NCBI GenBank assembly: GCA_036250195.1
Contig: JAVHZZ010000003.1
Location: 347,859,375 to 347,923,374 of the forward strand
Source: Mixophyes australis
Lineage: Eukaryota; Chordata; Amphibia; Anura; Limnodynastidae
Length of the DNA stretch: 64,000 nt
Direction: 5' to 3'
The notes under the pieces are model-generated. The model was not told the origin of the DNA. It saw nothing but the letters and a program-made list of their open reading frames with translations, and made no database searches. The first letter of the stretch is position 1, and the number at the start of each line of letters is the position of its first letter. Shown in pieces: positions 48,501 to 58,756 of the stretch. A program made the translations under genes and the position numbers.

Positions 48501-49160
48501 CCAGACAGACAGGGTCGTAGTGTTATTGTTTGACTTTGTAAACCCAAAAAAATGTCCCTGTTGCACATAGTCGTGCAATGAAGACTGACTTTTTCATTTA
48601 AAGGCACGATCTTTAAAGTGTAGTGTTTGTAAGTCTAAGTCATATTATACTTTGGGTAAAATTGGTTTTTTTTGTTCCTCTTTATGGTAATTAATTAGTA
48701 ATAGAATTAAAGTAGGAAATAGAATTAAATAGAATTAAAGTAGGAAATAGAGTGGTATAGAGTTGTAGTGTGGTGGTATAGATAGAGTGGTCCACACAAT
48801 ATAATAATAAAACCCTCAACTGGTCTGAATTCCACCAAACAAGTATCTTGACTGCGTAGTGTGGTGGCCCCGGTACACAATTTGGTACCGAGGCCACAAT
48901 ATAATTTAAAAACCCTCCACGTGTCGGAATTCCACCAAACAAGTATCTGGACTGCATAGTGGGGTGGCCCCGGTACCCAATTTGATACCGGGGCCACAAT
49001 ACCTCCTCCAAACATGCTCCAGACAATTCGTCATTGGCAGACCCCAGACAGACAGGGTCGTAGTGTTATTGTTTGACTTTGTAAACCCCAAAAAATATCC
49101 CTGTTGCACATAGTCGTGCAATGAAGACTGACTTTTTCATTTAAAGGCACGATCTTTAAA
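45591..49160. repeat. 543-bp higher-order tandem array
   Basis: Units start at 45591, 46134, 46677, 47220, 47763, 48306 and 48849 (TGACTGCGTAGTGTGG), about 6.6 copies that look almost identical. The first two copies have a slightly different T-run (TTG followed by about nine T, against GG followed by eight T). The last has a few substitutions near 49037-49096. Each unit holds three degenerate submotifs ending in TTCCACCAAACAAG or the like, plus two perfect-looking hairpins beginning GGCCCCGGTAC (about 45608-45637 and 45708-45737 in unit 1). Short minus-strand frames in every unit are passengers. Confidence 0.95.
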
Positions 49161-49500
49161 GTGTCAGAAAGAGAGAGAAGACACAGGAGAGGAGAGTTGT
49201 AGCTGGGGACCTGGGGTGGAAGCTCCCAGGCTCCCCCAGCATTGCCTGGAAGTCTGAGCGTGGTGACTGAGCCAGGGCAAGGAATGTGTGCCCTGGATGA
49301 GGGGGAGAACTCCATGCCACTATAGTGAACCCAAGAGAGAGGGGGACACTGCACATGGAAGAGGCCCTGGAGTGAGGGCTGCTACAAGAGGCATGGTAGC
49401 TGTAGTGTCAGATCCTGAGGCTGAGAGTACACAGAGTGACGTGTCAGAGCACAGGAGACATTATCCCCGCAGAGGAGGGATGAGCTGCAGTTGAGAGGTC
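49161..49500. other. purine-rich, GC-rich segment inside the hAT element
   Basis: Just after the array the composition changes to GAGAGAGAAGACACAGGAGAGG and CCTGGGGTGGAAGCTCCCAGG-type sequence, unlike the AT-rich repeats beside it. No protein domain is recognised in its 66-107 codon frames. It could be a captured piece of host DNA or an old nested insertion. No boundaries are proven. Confidence 0.4.
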
Positions 49501-49651
49501 TGCTGTTGAAATAGGACATGCACACTTTAACACACAAATCATTTCAGCGACAGGGCCTACCAAACAACTTTGACTGAAATGATTGGTTTGTTTGGGCCCC
49601 CACACCAAAAAAGCTATTCATCTCTCCCTGTACAGACAGACTAAACAGGCT

Positions 49652-52648
49652 CTACTGAGGCAAGATGTCGTCCTCATCCTCAACCTCTGATTCCTCTCCC
49701 CCTACAGTGTGTACTTCCTCCTCATCACACATTATCAATTCGTCCCCGCTGGACTCCACAACCACAGGTCCCTCTGTAGTATCTGGAGGGCAGTGCTGTA
49801 CTTCATTGAGGAATTGATTATTCATTTTTATAAACATCATTTTTTCAACTTTGTGAGGAAGCAACCTCCTTCGCCGCTCACTGACCAGGTTCCCCGCTGC
49901 ACTAAAAACTCTTTCCGAGTACACACTGGAGGGGGGACAACTCAGGTAAAATAGAGCCAGTTTGTACAGGGGCTTCCAAACTGCCTTTTTTTCCTGCCAG
50001 TAACAATATGGACTGTCTGACATGTCTACTTGGATGGTGTCAGCAAAGTAATCATCCACAATTTTTTCTATTGTCACAGCATCCAATGCAGCGAGAGTAG
50101 ACATGTCTGCAATGGTTGGCAGGTCCTTCAGTCCGGACCAGATGTTATCAGCATCCCCGCCAGTGCCTCTTTTGGGAAAACTGAGCTTTTTCCTCGCAGC
50201 CATAGATGTGGAAGAAAATGAGGGTGGAGCTGTTGGCATGTCACGGTCCTCTTCAGAGGACAATCTCCTGACCAGCAGGTCTTTGCACCGCTGTAGACTT
50301 GTGTCCGCCGGAAACAGAGACACAACATACGCTTTAAACCGAGGATCGAGCACGGTGGCCAGAATGTATTCCTCTGACTTTAAAAGAGTGACCACCCTCG
50401 GATCCTGGCAAAGCGTACGAAGGGCTACATCCACAAGAGCTACATGCTTGGTGTAATCGCAATGGCTTACCAGCTCCTCCCTCACTTTCTCCAGCTGCTT
50501 CTGCAACAGCCTGATCAGGGGAATGACCTGACTCAAGCTGGCAGTGTCGGAACTGACTTCTCGTGTGGCAAGTTCAAATGGCTGCAGAACCTTGCACAAC
50601 ACGGAAATCAGTCTCCACTGCGCTTGACTCAGGCGCATCCCCACTCCTTTGCCTATGTCGTAGGTGGCTGTGTAGGCCTGAATGGCCTTTTGCTGCTCCT
50701 CCATCCTCTGCAGCATATAGAGGGTGGAGTTCCAGCGCGTCACAACCTCTTGTTTGAGGTGATGGCAGGGCAGGTTCAAGCTTTTTTGATGTGCCTCTAG
50801 TCTGCGGTAGGCACTGGCTGAATGCCGAAAGTGTCCAGCAATTTTGCGGGCCACCGCAAGCATCTCCTGCACACCCCTGTCACTCTTGAGGTAATGCTGC
50901 ACCACCAAATTAATGGTGTGGGCAAAACATGGGACGTGCTGGAAATTGCCCATATTTAATGCCCGCACAATGTTACTGGCATTGTCTGACACCACAAATC
51001 CCCATGAGAGTCTAAGTGGGGTAAGCCACTGGGAGATAATTTCCCTCATTTTCTCTAATATGTTGTCAGCGTTGTGCCTCTTATTAAAGCCTGTAATGCA
51101 CAATGTTGCCTGCCTTTGCATGAGCAGCCATTTTGTAGATGCTGCTACTGATGCAGCTGTTGCTGTTGCTGCGGAAGGGGATGCATCAACCCAGTGGGCT
51201 GTCACAGTCATATAGTCCTTCGTTTGCCCAGAACCACTTGTCCACATGTCCGTGGTTAAGTGGACAGTGGGTACAACCGCATTTTTAAGAGCACTGAGGA
51301 CACTTGATCGTACTTCTCTGTACATTTTTGGTATCGCCTGCCTAGTGAAGTGGAATCTCGAGGGGATTTGGTACCGGGGACACAATACCTCCATCAACCC
51401 TCTAAATCCCACTCCACTGATGGCGGACACCGGGCGCACATCTAACACCAACATTGCAGTTACAGCCGCAGTTATACGCTTTGCAATAGGGTGACTACTA
51501 TCGTATTTGGTGGTCATGGCAAACGACTGTTGGACGGTCAATTGTTTGGTGAAAGACTTAGCGGTCTTACGACTTCCCCTCTGGGAAGATGACCGACTAA
51601 CAGCAGCAACAGCAGCAGTGGCAGTAGTAGGCGTACCGCTGCAGGATTCCTCGGATGAATCCCGTATTGAGGAGGACTCAGTCTGGCTGCTGACTTGGGC
51701 TGCAGGACTGAATCTGATGGAGATTGTGGAGGAAGTTGACGAGGAGGGTGTTGCTGGTGTGTATCCAACTGGACCACGGGATTTAGGTGTCCCTGTACCG
51801 ATGAGGGTCCTAGCCCCAGTTCCTGAACTAACCACTGAACTATGAAGGTTATTCAGGTGACGTATAAGGGAGGATGTTCCTAGGTGGGCAAGATCCTTAC
51901 CCCTGCTTATTTGAGCTTTACATAAGCTACATATTGCCATACATTGGTTGTCTGGATTTGGATAAAAATAACTCCAGACCGAAGAGGTGCATTTTTTGGT
52001 CTTCTGACCAGGCATGACGATGGGCTTTTTCATCCCATGGACATCAGCTGTTTCCCCCCCTGGTGCCTCATTTACAATAACCACATCACCATCCTCATCA
52101 TCAAGTTCCTCCACAGCGCCAGCTACATCATCAATAGCCTCCTCCCGAGCCACCTCTTCCCGTACAGTGATGGGAAGGTCAGGCTTGACAACCACCAACA
52201 CGCTTGGACTCGCCTTGGGGATTTGTGATAATTTCTCTTTAGAAGGCAGAGTTGTTTGCTGTTTTGTTGCTGACAGCATAACTCTCTTCAATTTTTTGTA
52301 GGGGGGGGGAGGAGGAGGAGGGCTAAGATCCGTGGGTGAAGCTGAACCACTAGTCATGAACACGGGCCAGGGCCTAAGCCGTTCCTTGCCACTCCGTGTC
52401 GTAAATGGCATATTGGCAACTTTACGTTTCTCCTCAGATGATTTTAAGTTTCTCTTTTTGCTACTTTTTCTTAACTTGGGCTTTTTGGATTTTACATGCC
52501 CGGTACTACGAGATTGGGCATCGGGCTTGGAAGACGACGTTGATGGCATTTCATCATCTATGTCATGACTAGTGGCAGCAGCTTCAGCATTAGGAGGAAG
52601 TGGGTCTTGATCTTTCCCTACTTTATCCTCCAAATTTTTGGTCTCCAT
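49652..52648 (-). CDS. hAT transposase with BED zinc finger
   Basis: Excises and reinserts the element by cut-and-paste (family knowledge). The frame runs without a stop for 998 codons from ATG at 52646-52648, which has A at -3 and G at +4. The frame is also open to a GTG four codons earlier, not a normal eukaryotic start. Numbering from the ATG, the N-terminus (1-200) is low complexity with basic KPKLRKSSKKR and acidic stretches. A BED finger follows at about 220-270 (C240, C243, H264, H269). The RNase H-like core contains LTTDMWTS (D467), VSDNASN (D555), CFAH (574-577), TRWNST (637-642) and LDPRFK (767-772). The C-terminal dimerisation region has SERVFSAAGNLVSERR around E912. All hAT landmark motifs are present, so the enzyme may be active. 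The 294-bp array lies immediately upstream. Confidence 0.93.
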   Translation of the reverse strand: METKNLEDKVGKDQDPLPPNAEAAATSHDIDDEMPSTSSSKPDAQSRSTGHVKSKKPKLRKSSKKRNLKSSEEKRKVANMPFTTRSGKERLRPWPVFMTSGSASPTDLSPPPPPPPYKKLKRVMLSATKQQTTLPSKEKLSQIPKASPSVLVVVKPDLPITVREEVAREEAIDDVAGAVEELDDEDGDVVIVNEAPGGETADVHGMKKPIVMPGQKTKKCTSSVWSYFYPNPDNQCMAICSLCKAQISRGKDLAHLGTSSLIRHLNNLHSSVVSSGTGARTLIGTGTPKSRGPVGYTPATPSSSTSSTISIRFSPAAQVSSQTESSSIRDSSEESCSGTPTTATAAVAAVSRSSSQRGSRKTAKSFTKQLTVQQSFAMTTKYDSSHPIAKRITAAVTAMLVLDVRPVSAISGVGFRGLMEVLCPRYQIPSRFHFTRQAIPKMYREVRSSVLSALKNAVVPTVHLTTDMWTSGSGQTKDYMTVTAHWVDASPSAATATAASVAASTKWLLMQRQATLCITGFNKRHNADNILEKMREIISQWLTPLRLSWGFVVSDNASNIVRALNMGNFQHVPCFAHTINLVVQHYLKSDRGVQEMLAVARKIAGHFRHSASAYRRLEAHQKSLNLPCHHLKQEVVTRWNSTLYMLQRMEEQQKAIQAYTATYDIGKGVGMRLSQAQWRLISVLCKVLQPFELATREVSSDTASLSQVIPLIRLLQKQLEKVREELVSHCDYTKHVALVDVALRTLCQDPRVVTLLKSEEYILATVLDPRFKAYVVSLFPADTSLQRCKDLLVRRLSSEEDRDMPTAPPSFSSTSMAARKKLSFPKRGTGGDADNIWSGLKDLPTIADMSTLAALDAVTIEKIVDDYFADTIQVDMSDSPYCYWQEKKAVWKPLYKLALFYLSCPPSSVYSERVFSAAGNLVSERRRRLLPHKVEKMMFIKMNNQFLNEVQHCPPDTTEGPVVVESSGDELIMCDEEEVHTVGGEESEVEDEDDILPQ

Positions 52649-52662
52649 TATATGTAGCACAA

Positions 52663-54180
52663 GATACTGCAGAATGTGTGAACTTGGTAATATTGCAGTA
52701 CCAATGGACTTATACTGCTGGATTGGTTTTGCAAATTTGGTTATAATTATTATTTTTTTTATTTTTTTTTAATTTTTTATTTTTTTTTACTTTTTTCTTA
52801 TTTTTAAAAAACTTGGGAATAGTGGGGAAATAACTATGCCCTTAGAAGCACAGAGCACAGGACACAGCACCACTGGACTGAACAGGACACGGCACAGGAC
52901 CCAGCAGCACTACGGAACTCAGCAGGACAGAGCACAGGACACAGCACCACTGGACTGATACTGCAGAATGTGTGAACTTGGTAATATTGCAGTACCAATG
53001 GACTTATAATGCTGGATTGGTTTTGCAAATTTGGTTATAATTATTATATATTTTTTTTTTTTTTAATTTTTTATTTTTTTTTACTTTTTTCTTATTTTTA
53101 AAAAACTTGGGAATAGTGGGGAAATAACTATGCCCTTAGAAGCACAGAGCACAGGACACAGCACCACTGGACTGAACAGGACACGGCACAGGACCCAGCA
53201 GCACTACGGAACTCAGCAGGACAGAGCACAGGACACAGCACCACTGGACTGATACTGCAGAATGTGTGAACTTGGTAATATTGCAGTACCAATGGACTTA
53301 TAATGCTGGATTGGTTTTGCAAATTTGGTTATAATTATTATATATTTTTTTTTTTTTTTAATTTTTTATTATTTTTTACTTTTTTCTTATTTTTAAAAAA
53401 CTTGGGAATAGTGGGGAAATAACTATGCCCTTAGAAGCACAGAGCACAGGACACAGCACCACTGGACTGAACAGGACACGGCACAGGACCCAGCAGCACT
53501 ACGGAACTCAGCAGGACAGAGCACAGGACACAGCACCACTGGACTGATACTGCAGAATGTGTGAACTTGGTAATATTGCAGTACCAATGGACTTATAATG
53601 CTGGATTGGTTTTGCAAATTTGGTTATAATTATTATATATATTTTTTTTTTTTAATTTTTTATTATTTTTTACTTTTTTTTTATTTTTTAAAAACTTGGG
53701 AATAATGGGGAAAAAACTATGCCCTTAGAAGCACAGAGCACAGGACACAGCACCACTGGACTGAACAGGACACGGCACAGGATCCAGCAGCACTACGGAA
53801 CTCAGCAGGACAGAGCACAGGACACAGCACCACTGGACTGATACTGCAGAATGTGTAAACTTTGTAATATTGCAGTACCACTGGACTTTTACTGCTGAAT
53901 GTGTGAACTTGGTAATATTGCAGTACCAATGGGCTTATACTGCAGGATTGGTTGTGCAAATTTTGTGGTAATTAAAAAATATTAAAGTAGTTTTTGGTAT
54001 TTTTTAAAAAAACTTTTTTTTAAACACAGGGGAATATTGGGGAAATAACTATGCCCTTAGAAGCACAGAGCACAGGACACAGCACCACTGGACTGAACAG
54101 GACACAGCACAGGACCCAGCAGCACCACTGACCTCAGAAGGACAGAGCACAGCACACAGCACCACTGGACTGATACTGCA
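52663..54180. repeat. 294-bp tandem array upstream of the transposase
   Basis: GATACTGCAGAATGTGTGAA starts at 52663, 52957, 53251, 53546 and (as a variant) 53840, so the unit is 294-295 bp with about four good copies and one diverged copy to about 54180. Each unit combines a T-rich patch, AACTTGGGAATAGTGGGGAA and a block of GCACAGAGCACAGGACACAG words. The array starts only 15 bases upstream of the transposase ATG, so it occupies the place of the promoter and 5' UTR. Confidence 0.93.
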
Positions 54181-54181
54181 G

Positions 54182-54312
54182 AACACAGCACAGCACAGCA
54201 CAGCACAGCACAGCACTAAACAGCACAGCACAGCACAGCACTAAACAGCACAGAACTAAACAGCACAGAACTAAACAGCACAGAACTAAACAGCACAGAA
54301 CTAAACAGCACA
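54182..54312. repeat. CAGCA / CACAGAACTAAA short tandem repeat
   Basis: ACAGCACAGCACAGC repeats pass into ACTAAACAGCACAGA repeats of 15 bp. It is low-complexity sequence next to the right end of the hAT element. Leucine/cysteine-rich minus frames across it are artefacts of the repeat. Confidence 0.9.
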
Positions 54313-54557
54313 GAGGACCACCTAACACACCCTCCCTCTACCCTGATCAATGCCCGAGTGAAGATGGCGGCGACTAGCGGGGAATTTATAGGATCCGAGT
54401 ATCGCGAGATCCGACAACGGGATTATGAGTCAGAGCCTCAGTTTCACTTTTGAATTTGGCGCCAATACCCGGATCTGTCTCGGATCCGACTCGGATCCGC
54501 AACGTTCGGGTGGGCTCGGATTTCAAAAATCCGAGTGCGCTCATCCCTAGTTGATAT

Positions 54558-57500
54558 GCATCAATATAAAGCCGCATTATAAATATGTGCAGGAAACTCT
54601 TACTGGAGATACAGCCAACAATAACCGGAGTTCTTACCAGGATACCTGGATATGGGGCAAACTGACGTATCGCATAGCTACGTGTGCACTGGTTTGGTCC
54701 CACAAAGGTTAAGCAATCCGGTGTGCCTACGGTTCCTCCATCTATGCACAGTACTTCAATAGAAGCTTGTTTAAGCTTTTCGTATTTGCTGCAGCATCCG
54801 AACTGTAGATAGACATCCAAACTGTACCATGTCCTTGATACAATGAAGCTAGCCAGAAACGGTCACACATGTCCCTGTGCCCCCATCAGCATTGCACCCT
54901 GGATGGTTGCCCCCCTGGTACAGCCCTCGTTATGGTCCTACCCTGTAGCTTCGCCCATGCCTTTCAGTCATTTGACCACAAAACAACTTGAATTCCAGAT
55001 TTAGTGCCTATAAAATGCTAGCAAAGTGAACATTTATTTGCGTGAAACCAGGGAAAATATAAAGAAAACATTATTTTTCCAGAAATCTCAACATTCATTA
55101 TTAAGGTATATCAGTAAGTAATATTTGAAATTCTGATGATTTCTTGGAATGTATAAAATGTGTAGCCTAGGGAAAGAATCTTCAGACAATATATATATAT
55201 CCCTTTTATCAAAAGTCTTCTCTGCTATAATACAGATGATATTTCATTTCACATCCCCCACTTATGTTTCCATAATTGTGTATCGCAATCGAAAAACCTT
55301 ATTGTTTACAATTCAGGGTCAGAGAGGTGCCCCTGTGGACAGATATAGCTTCGTTTACACTAGTGTCAACCTCTTAAAATGAGTTTGTATGACCAAATGC
55401 ACAATAACCATTGAACTGTGAAGGCCGTCGGCTGATGACATTCCAGGAATTTTGTTGAGAAATTGTATTGTTCTCACACGTTTATTGTGTATTTGTATTG
55501 TTGAGAAAGTTCAGAAGTTCAAGTTGTAAGTGCAGAAAAAAGATACGCATTCTAACACCTCAGGGTTATAACGCTCCATGGTGTCAGTCTCGTCTCTTCA
55601 TTGTCAGTTTTAAATTGTTAATTTATTTCTGTAAACCATTCACAGCTAATGTTCAAAGGTAAAATCTATGAATATAGTGCAGTACACGATATATAATAGA
55701 TTACTTCATTGTGCTTACCTTGAAACATTCAACTTATTTCTTTTAAATTATGAAATTAAAATTTACAAGATTGTTTCAATGGTGTAACTTAGAATCTGGG
55801 CAGGCGCTACCGGTGGGGGAGCCTAGGTAGCTGCCTAGGGTGCCAATGGTTACGGGGCTCCTAAAACACTGTGTTAATGTCATAAAGTCATTCAATCAGT
55901 GCCCCCACATGTCTTACAGCTGAAGCTGGCAGCTGCTGTACCTCCATGTCTGTGATAGGCTGAGAATGTGGCGCTTGGCTATGATGTCACAGCTACAGTC
56001 CCTACAGGATATTCCAATGTTAAAGAAAAGCTAGATGGCATAGTTATACAGGGCACTGCAGGAATATCATTTGCTTGCTTATGTGTTTATGTCTATCAGG
56101 CCATGAGACTCGCTTCTCCCAGAGAGGAGGGCAATGCATTGTGGGGATGAAATAAAGACTCCATTATTGTCTCAGAAACAGGTGAATAACGCAATACTGG
56201 TATGTGCTAAATGCTCCAAAATTTATATTTTGTAGTCTAATAAATAGACCCATATCTTTAACAAGGAAAGCCGTCTTTGCAATAAAAATGAAATTCCATG
56301 GATAGATTTTAGCCTGTACGGTGGAAAAAAGATCAGCAGGTTCAGGCGCCAGCAGTTAAAATGGTGGAGTAGAGGTTTAGGAGCACAGGGAGAACTGATT
56401 TAGCCCAAACTGATATTTTAATTTTGACTGTAAATGCTGTAGAAGAATGGGCCCTTCCCTCCCCCACAACCTGTAATCCACGCCCTGGATGGTTTACACT
56501 TCCTTCCCTCTCACCAAAGGTTACACCCCTGCAGCTCTCACTTATCCTGGAAGCTGCATTCCTGGTTAATGTGTTCACACAGGAACCCGTCTCATTGTGC
56601 TCGGGCTGTCTGCGTGGCTGACTTTCCTTTGTATTAAAGAGGATTACAAATAAACTGACACCATTTTTAAAAATGTGCTTTTGCATATCCAAACGATCCT
56701 GCCAGCATTTGTCCTAATTAATACACCTTGGAAAAGTAAGACACACAAAACCAACCAAGGTTTTATTTAAATCTGCACTTAGCTGATGTCTCTTCAGGGT
56801 TAGTTCCTAACCCATGGGTTATCATGTTGCACTCCAACGAATGGGAATACCATCTGTATCGTGGAAGTAACAGGGATTCTTTTTACAGAGTTCCCCTGAA
56901 TACATCTTCCAAATGACATCCATTTTTCAAAATGATCTAACCCTCATACATGTAGTTACTTAGTATTTAGGGCATTGAATTGCAGCGAATGTGTCATTGA
57001 TTGGATGATTGGTGCAGCCACTGATGTTCGGCCAGTTGGGGAAAGGTGGGTTTTTTACAGGGTAACTTATGTGGCTGGATTTTCTTTTAAGGCATCGTGT
57101 TGCATCTGTTATGGCTTGTGCAATAACACGCAAAGCTGTTATGTAACTCGAAATAAAGTTGGCCAAATACACCTCCCATTAATTTGATCCCCAGTTAGCA
57201 TTTTCCTTACTTCTATTACACATTAGTAGTAAGCAGTTACCCACACATTATTCCAGAAGTGACTCCACATTAAATACTTGCACAGTGACCCTGTGCAGTG
57301 CCCATTCCTGTGACCAGTATACAAAGTACACTCTCTTGTGGCCTGCATAAAATACAGAACCCCTGGTGGCCAGTGTACAGTGTGCCTATTGCATACTAGC
57401 CAGTGTACATGACCTTAACGAGGGACATCTGCCCCTCTGTCCCACAATCTGACTATAATCAGCCACTCAATAATGGACACAACACCAAGCAATGGAGAGA

Positions 57501-58304
57501 ATATGACCACAGCCTTTTATTTAACTTTTAAATCATAAGGGGAGGGGCGACCGATCAGCCAGTTGCCCCCACAGGCTATGTTCAGTTCACCATGCCTGAT
57601 AGTCAAAATCCAAAGGTTCACCGTACTCAATCATCTGGCTTTCTGACATTCTATCCTGGCAACAGTCAAAGCCCGGGTATAATAACCCAACCTGTGGGCC
57701 GAGAACGCCTCCAGGACCGCCTCCATGGCCAATTTGTGGGGTTTCCTTCAATTATAACCGTACCATCCCACCTTTTCCGGGGGCTACTAATAAGCTCCCT
57801 CCAAACTGCAACACAGGCTGTGACAATCAAGTACATCAATATCTCCATCATAATTACCTTCATGTATTCATTTTTATTTTCTCTAATTATTCATTTGGTT
57901 TTATACATATGAATTCCTCTAACCAGCATGATGCTGATCACCCCTTCTTCTTTCCCCTCATTCTCCTCCGCACTCCCGTTACAGCTGTCTATATACCTGA
58001 TGTTTGCTCAAATCCCTTTCCTTCTCTCCTGCCTAGCAAGATTAGCTATCCTTAATACCCGCAGTGGGACTGGTGGCAGTCTCCATGCTGCTGTCATTCA
58101 CCCACCAGCTGATTCCTAGCGGGGACTTTATACAGTACTACTGTTTCCTGATTGGCCAGTTTCTTGGTTGCTATTGTGCAATGCAGAGGTCATTACTTGG
58201 TGGCTAATGGAAATTACAGTGTTCATTTCCTTGTTGTTAGAGTACTTTGCAGATCCCTTGGTCATGTCACATGTTCCCAATATATCTTAACAACCAGTCC
58301 CGTC
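54558..58304. other. unassigned DNA
   Basis: Contains fragments of the CAGAGCCGTAAC hAT MITE at about 54885-54942 and 55785-55800. The longest frames (106-116 codons, for example 56342-56692 and 57592-57912) show no recognised domain. No RNA gene seen. Confidence 0.5.
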
Positions 58305-58583
58305 CAGGGCCATCTTAACAACATTATGGGCCCCTGGGCAAAGCAGTGCACCGGGGCCCCTAGATATAGATATAGATATATAGATGTATACAGATACAGA
58401 TATAGATATATAGAGATAGAGATAGAGAGATGTACTTGCTCAGTGACCCTTGAAGGTGTTTTTTGCAGGTTTATTTCTTTTGCAGGATTATTTATTCTCA
58501 TTAAGAGCCGTGCCTATGGGGCCCCCTTGCCCATGGGGCCCCCGGGCAGCTGCCCATCGTGCCCAATGGAAAAGATGGCCCTG
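58305..58583. mobile_element. hAT MITE with perfect 8-bp TSD (CAGGGCCATC family)
   Basis: Begins CAGGGCCATCTTAACAAC and ends AAAAGATGGCCCTG, an inverted pair. GTCCCGTC flanks it at 58297-58304 and 58584-58591. GGGGCCCC-type words lie inside both ends and a (TAGATA)n microsatellite fills about 58365-58425. The 187-codon frame at 58152-58715 crosses the element and is not a gene. Confidence 0.9.
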
Positions 58584-58756
58584 GTCCCGTCACTAGAGGC
58601 AGGAAGGCTGACTCCTTCTCATGTGCTCCATTTCACCTGCAAAGGTCTCCTTGATCGTATTTTACTTAATGCTGACAGCAGCCCCAGCTGCATTGCATAC
58701 ACTGGTACATTGTGAATGCCCTAAATCTAGCTAGTGCAGCCATGCTGGTAGTCAGT

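Larger units (their letters stand above)
44166..54549 (-). mobile_element. 10.4-kb hAT DNA transposon, apparently complete
   Basis: The left end reads TAGGGATGTGCACCGG. The right end read on the other strand starts TAGGGATGAGCGCAC, a short terminal inverted repeat. The 8 bases GTTGATAT occur exactly at 44158-44165 and 54550-54557, and fit the hAT preference for T at position 2 and A at position 7. Inside lie a full-length transposase frame on the minus strand and three tandem arrays (79-bp, 543-bp and 294-bp units). Subterminal regions repeat TTCGGATT (left) and CGGATCCG / TCGGATTT (right), possible transposase-binding sites. Typical hAT elements are 2.5-5 kb, so this one is unusually large because of the arrays. 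Confidence 0.93.

Noticed and set aside
45648..49121. Repeated 71-, 96- and 111-codon minus-strand frames in the 543-bp array as a gene family
   Set aside because: They recur because the DNA repeats. They overlap each other in different frames and contain only remnants of transposase-like residues.
52834..54328. Cysteine- and leucine-rich frames in the 294-bp and CAGCA repeats as secreted peptides
   Set aside because: They are readings of low-complexity tandem DNA upstream of the transposase.
58152..58715. 187-codon frame as a gene
   Set aside because: It runs straight through a hAT MITE and its microsatellite and shows YRYRYIEIE-type simple-repeat residues.
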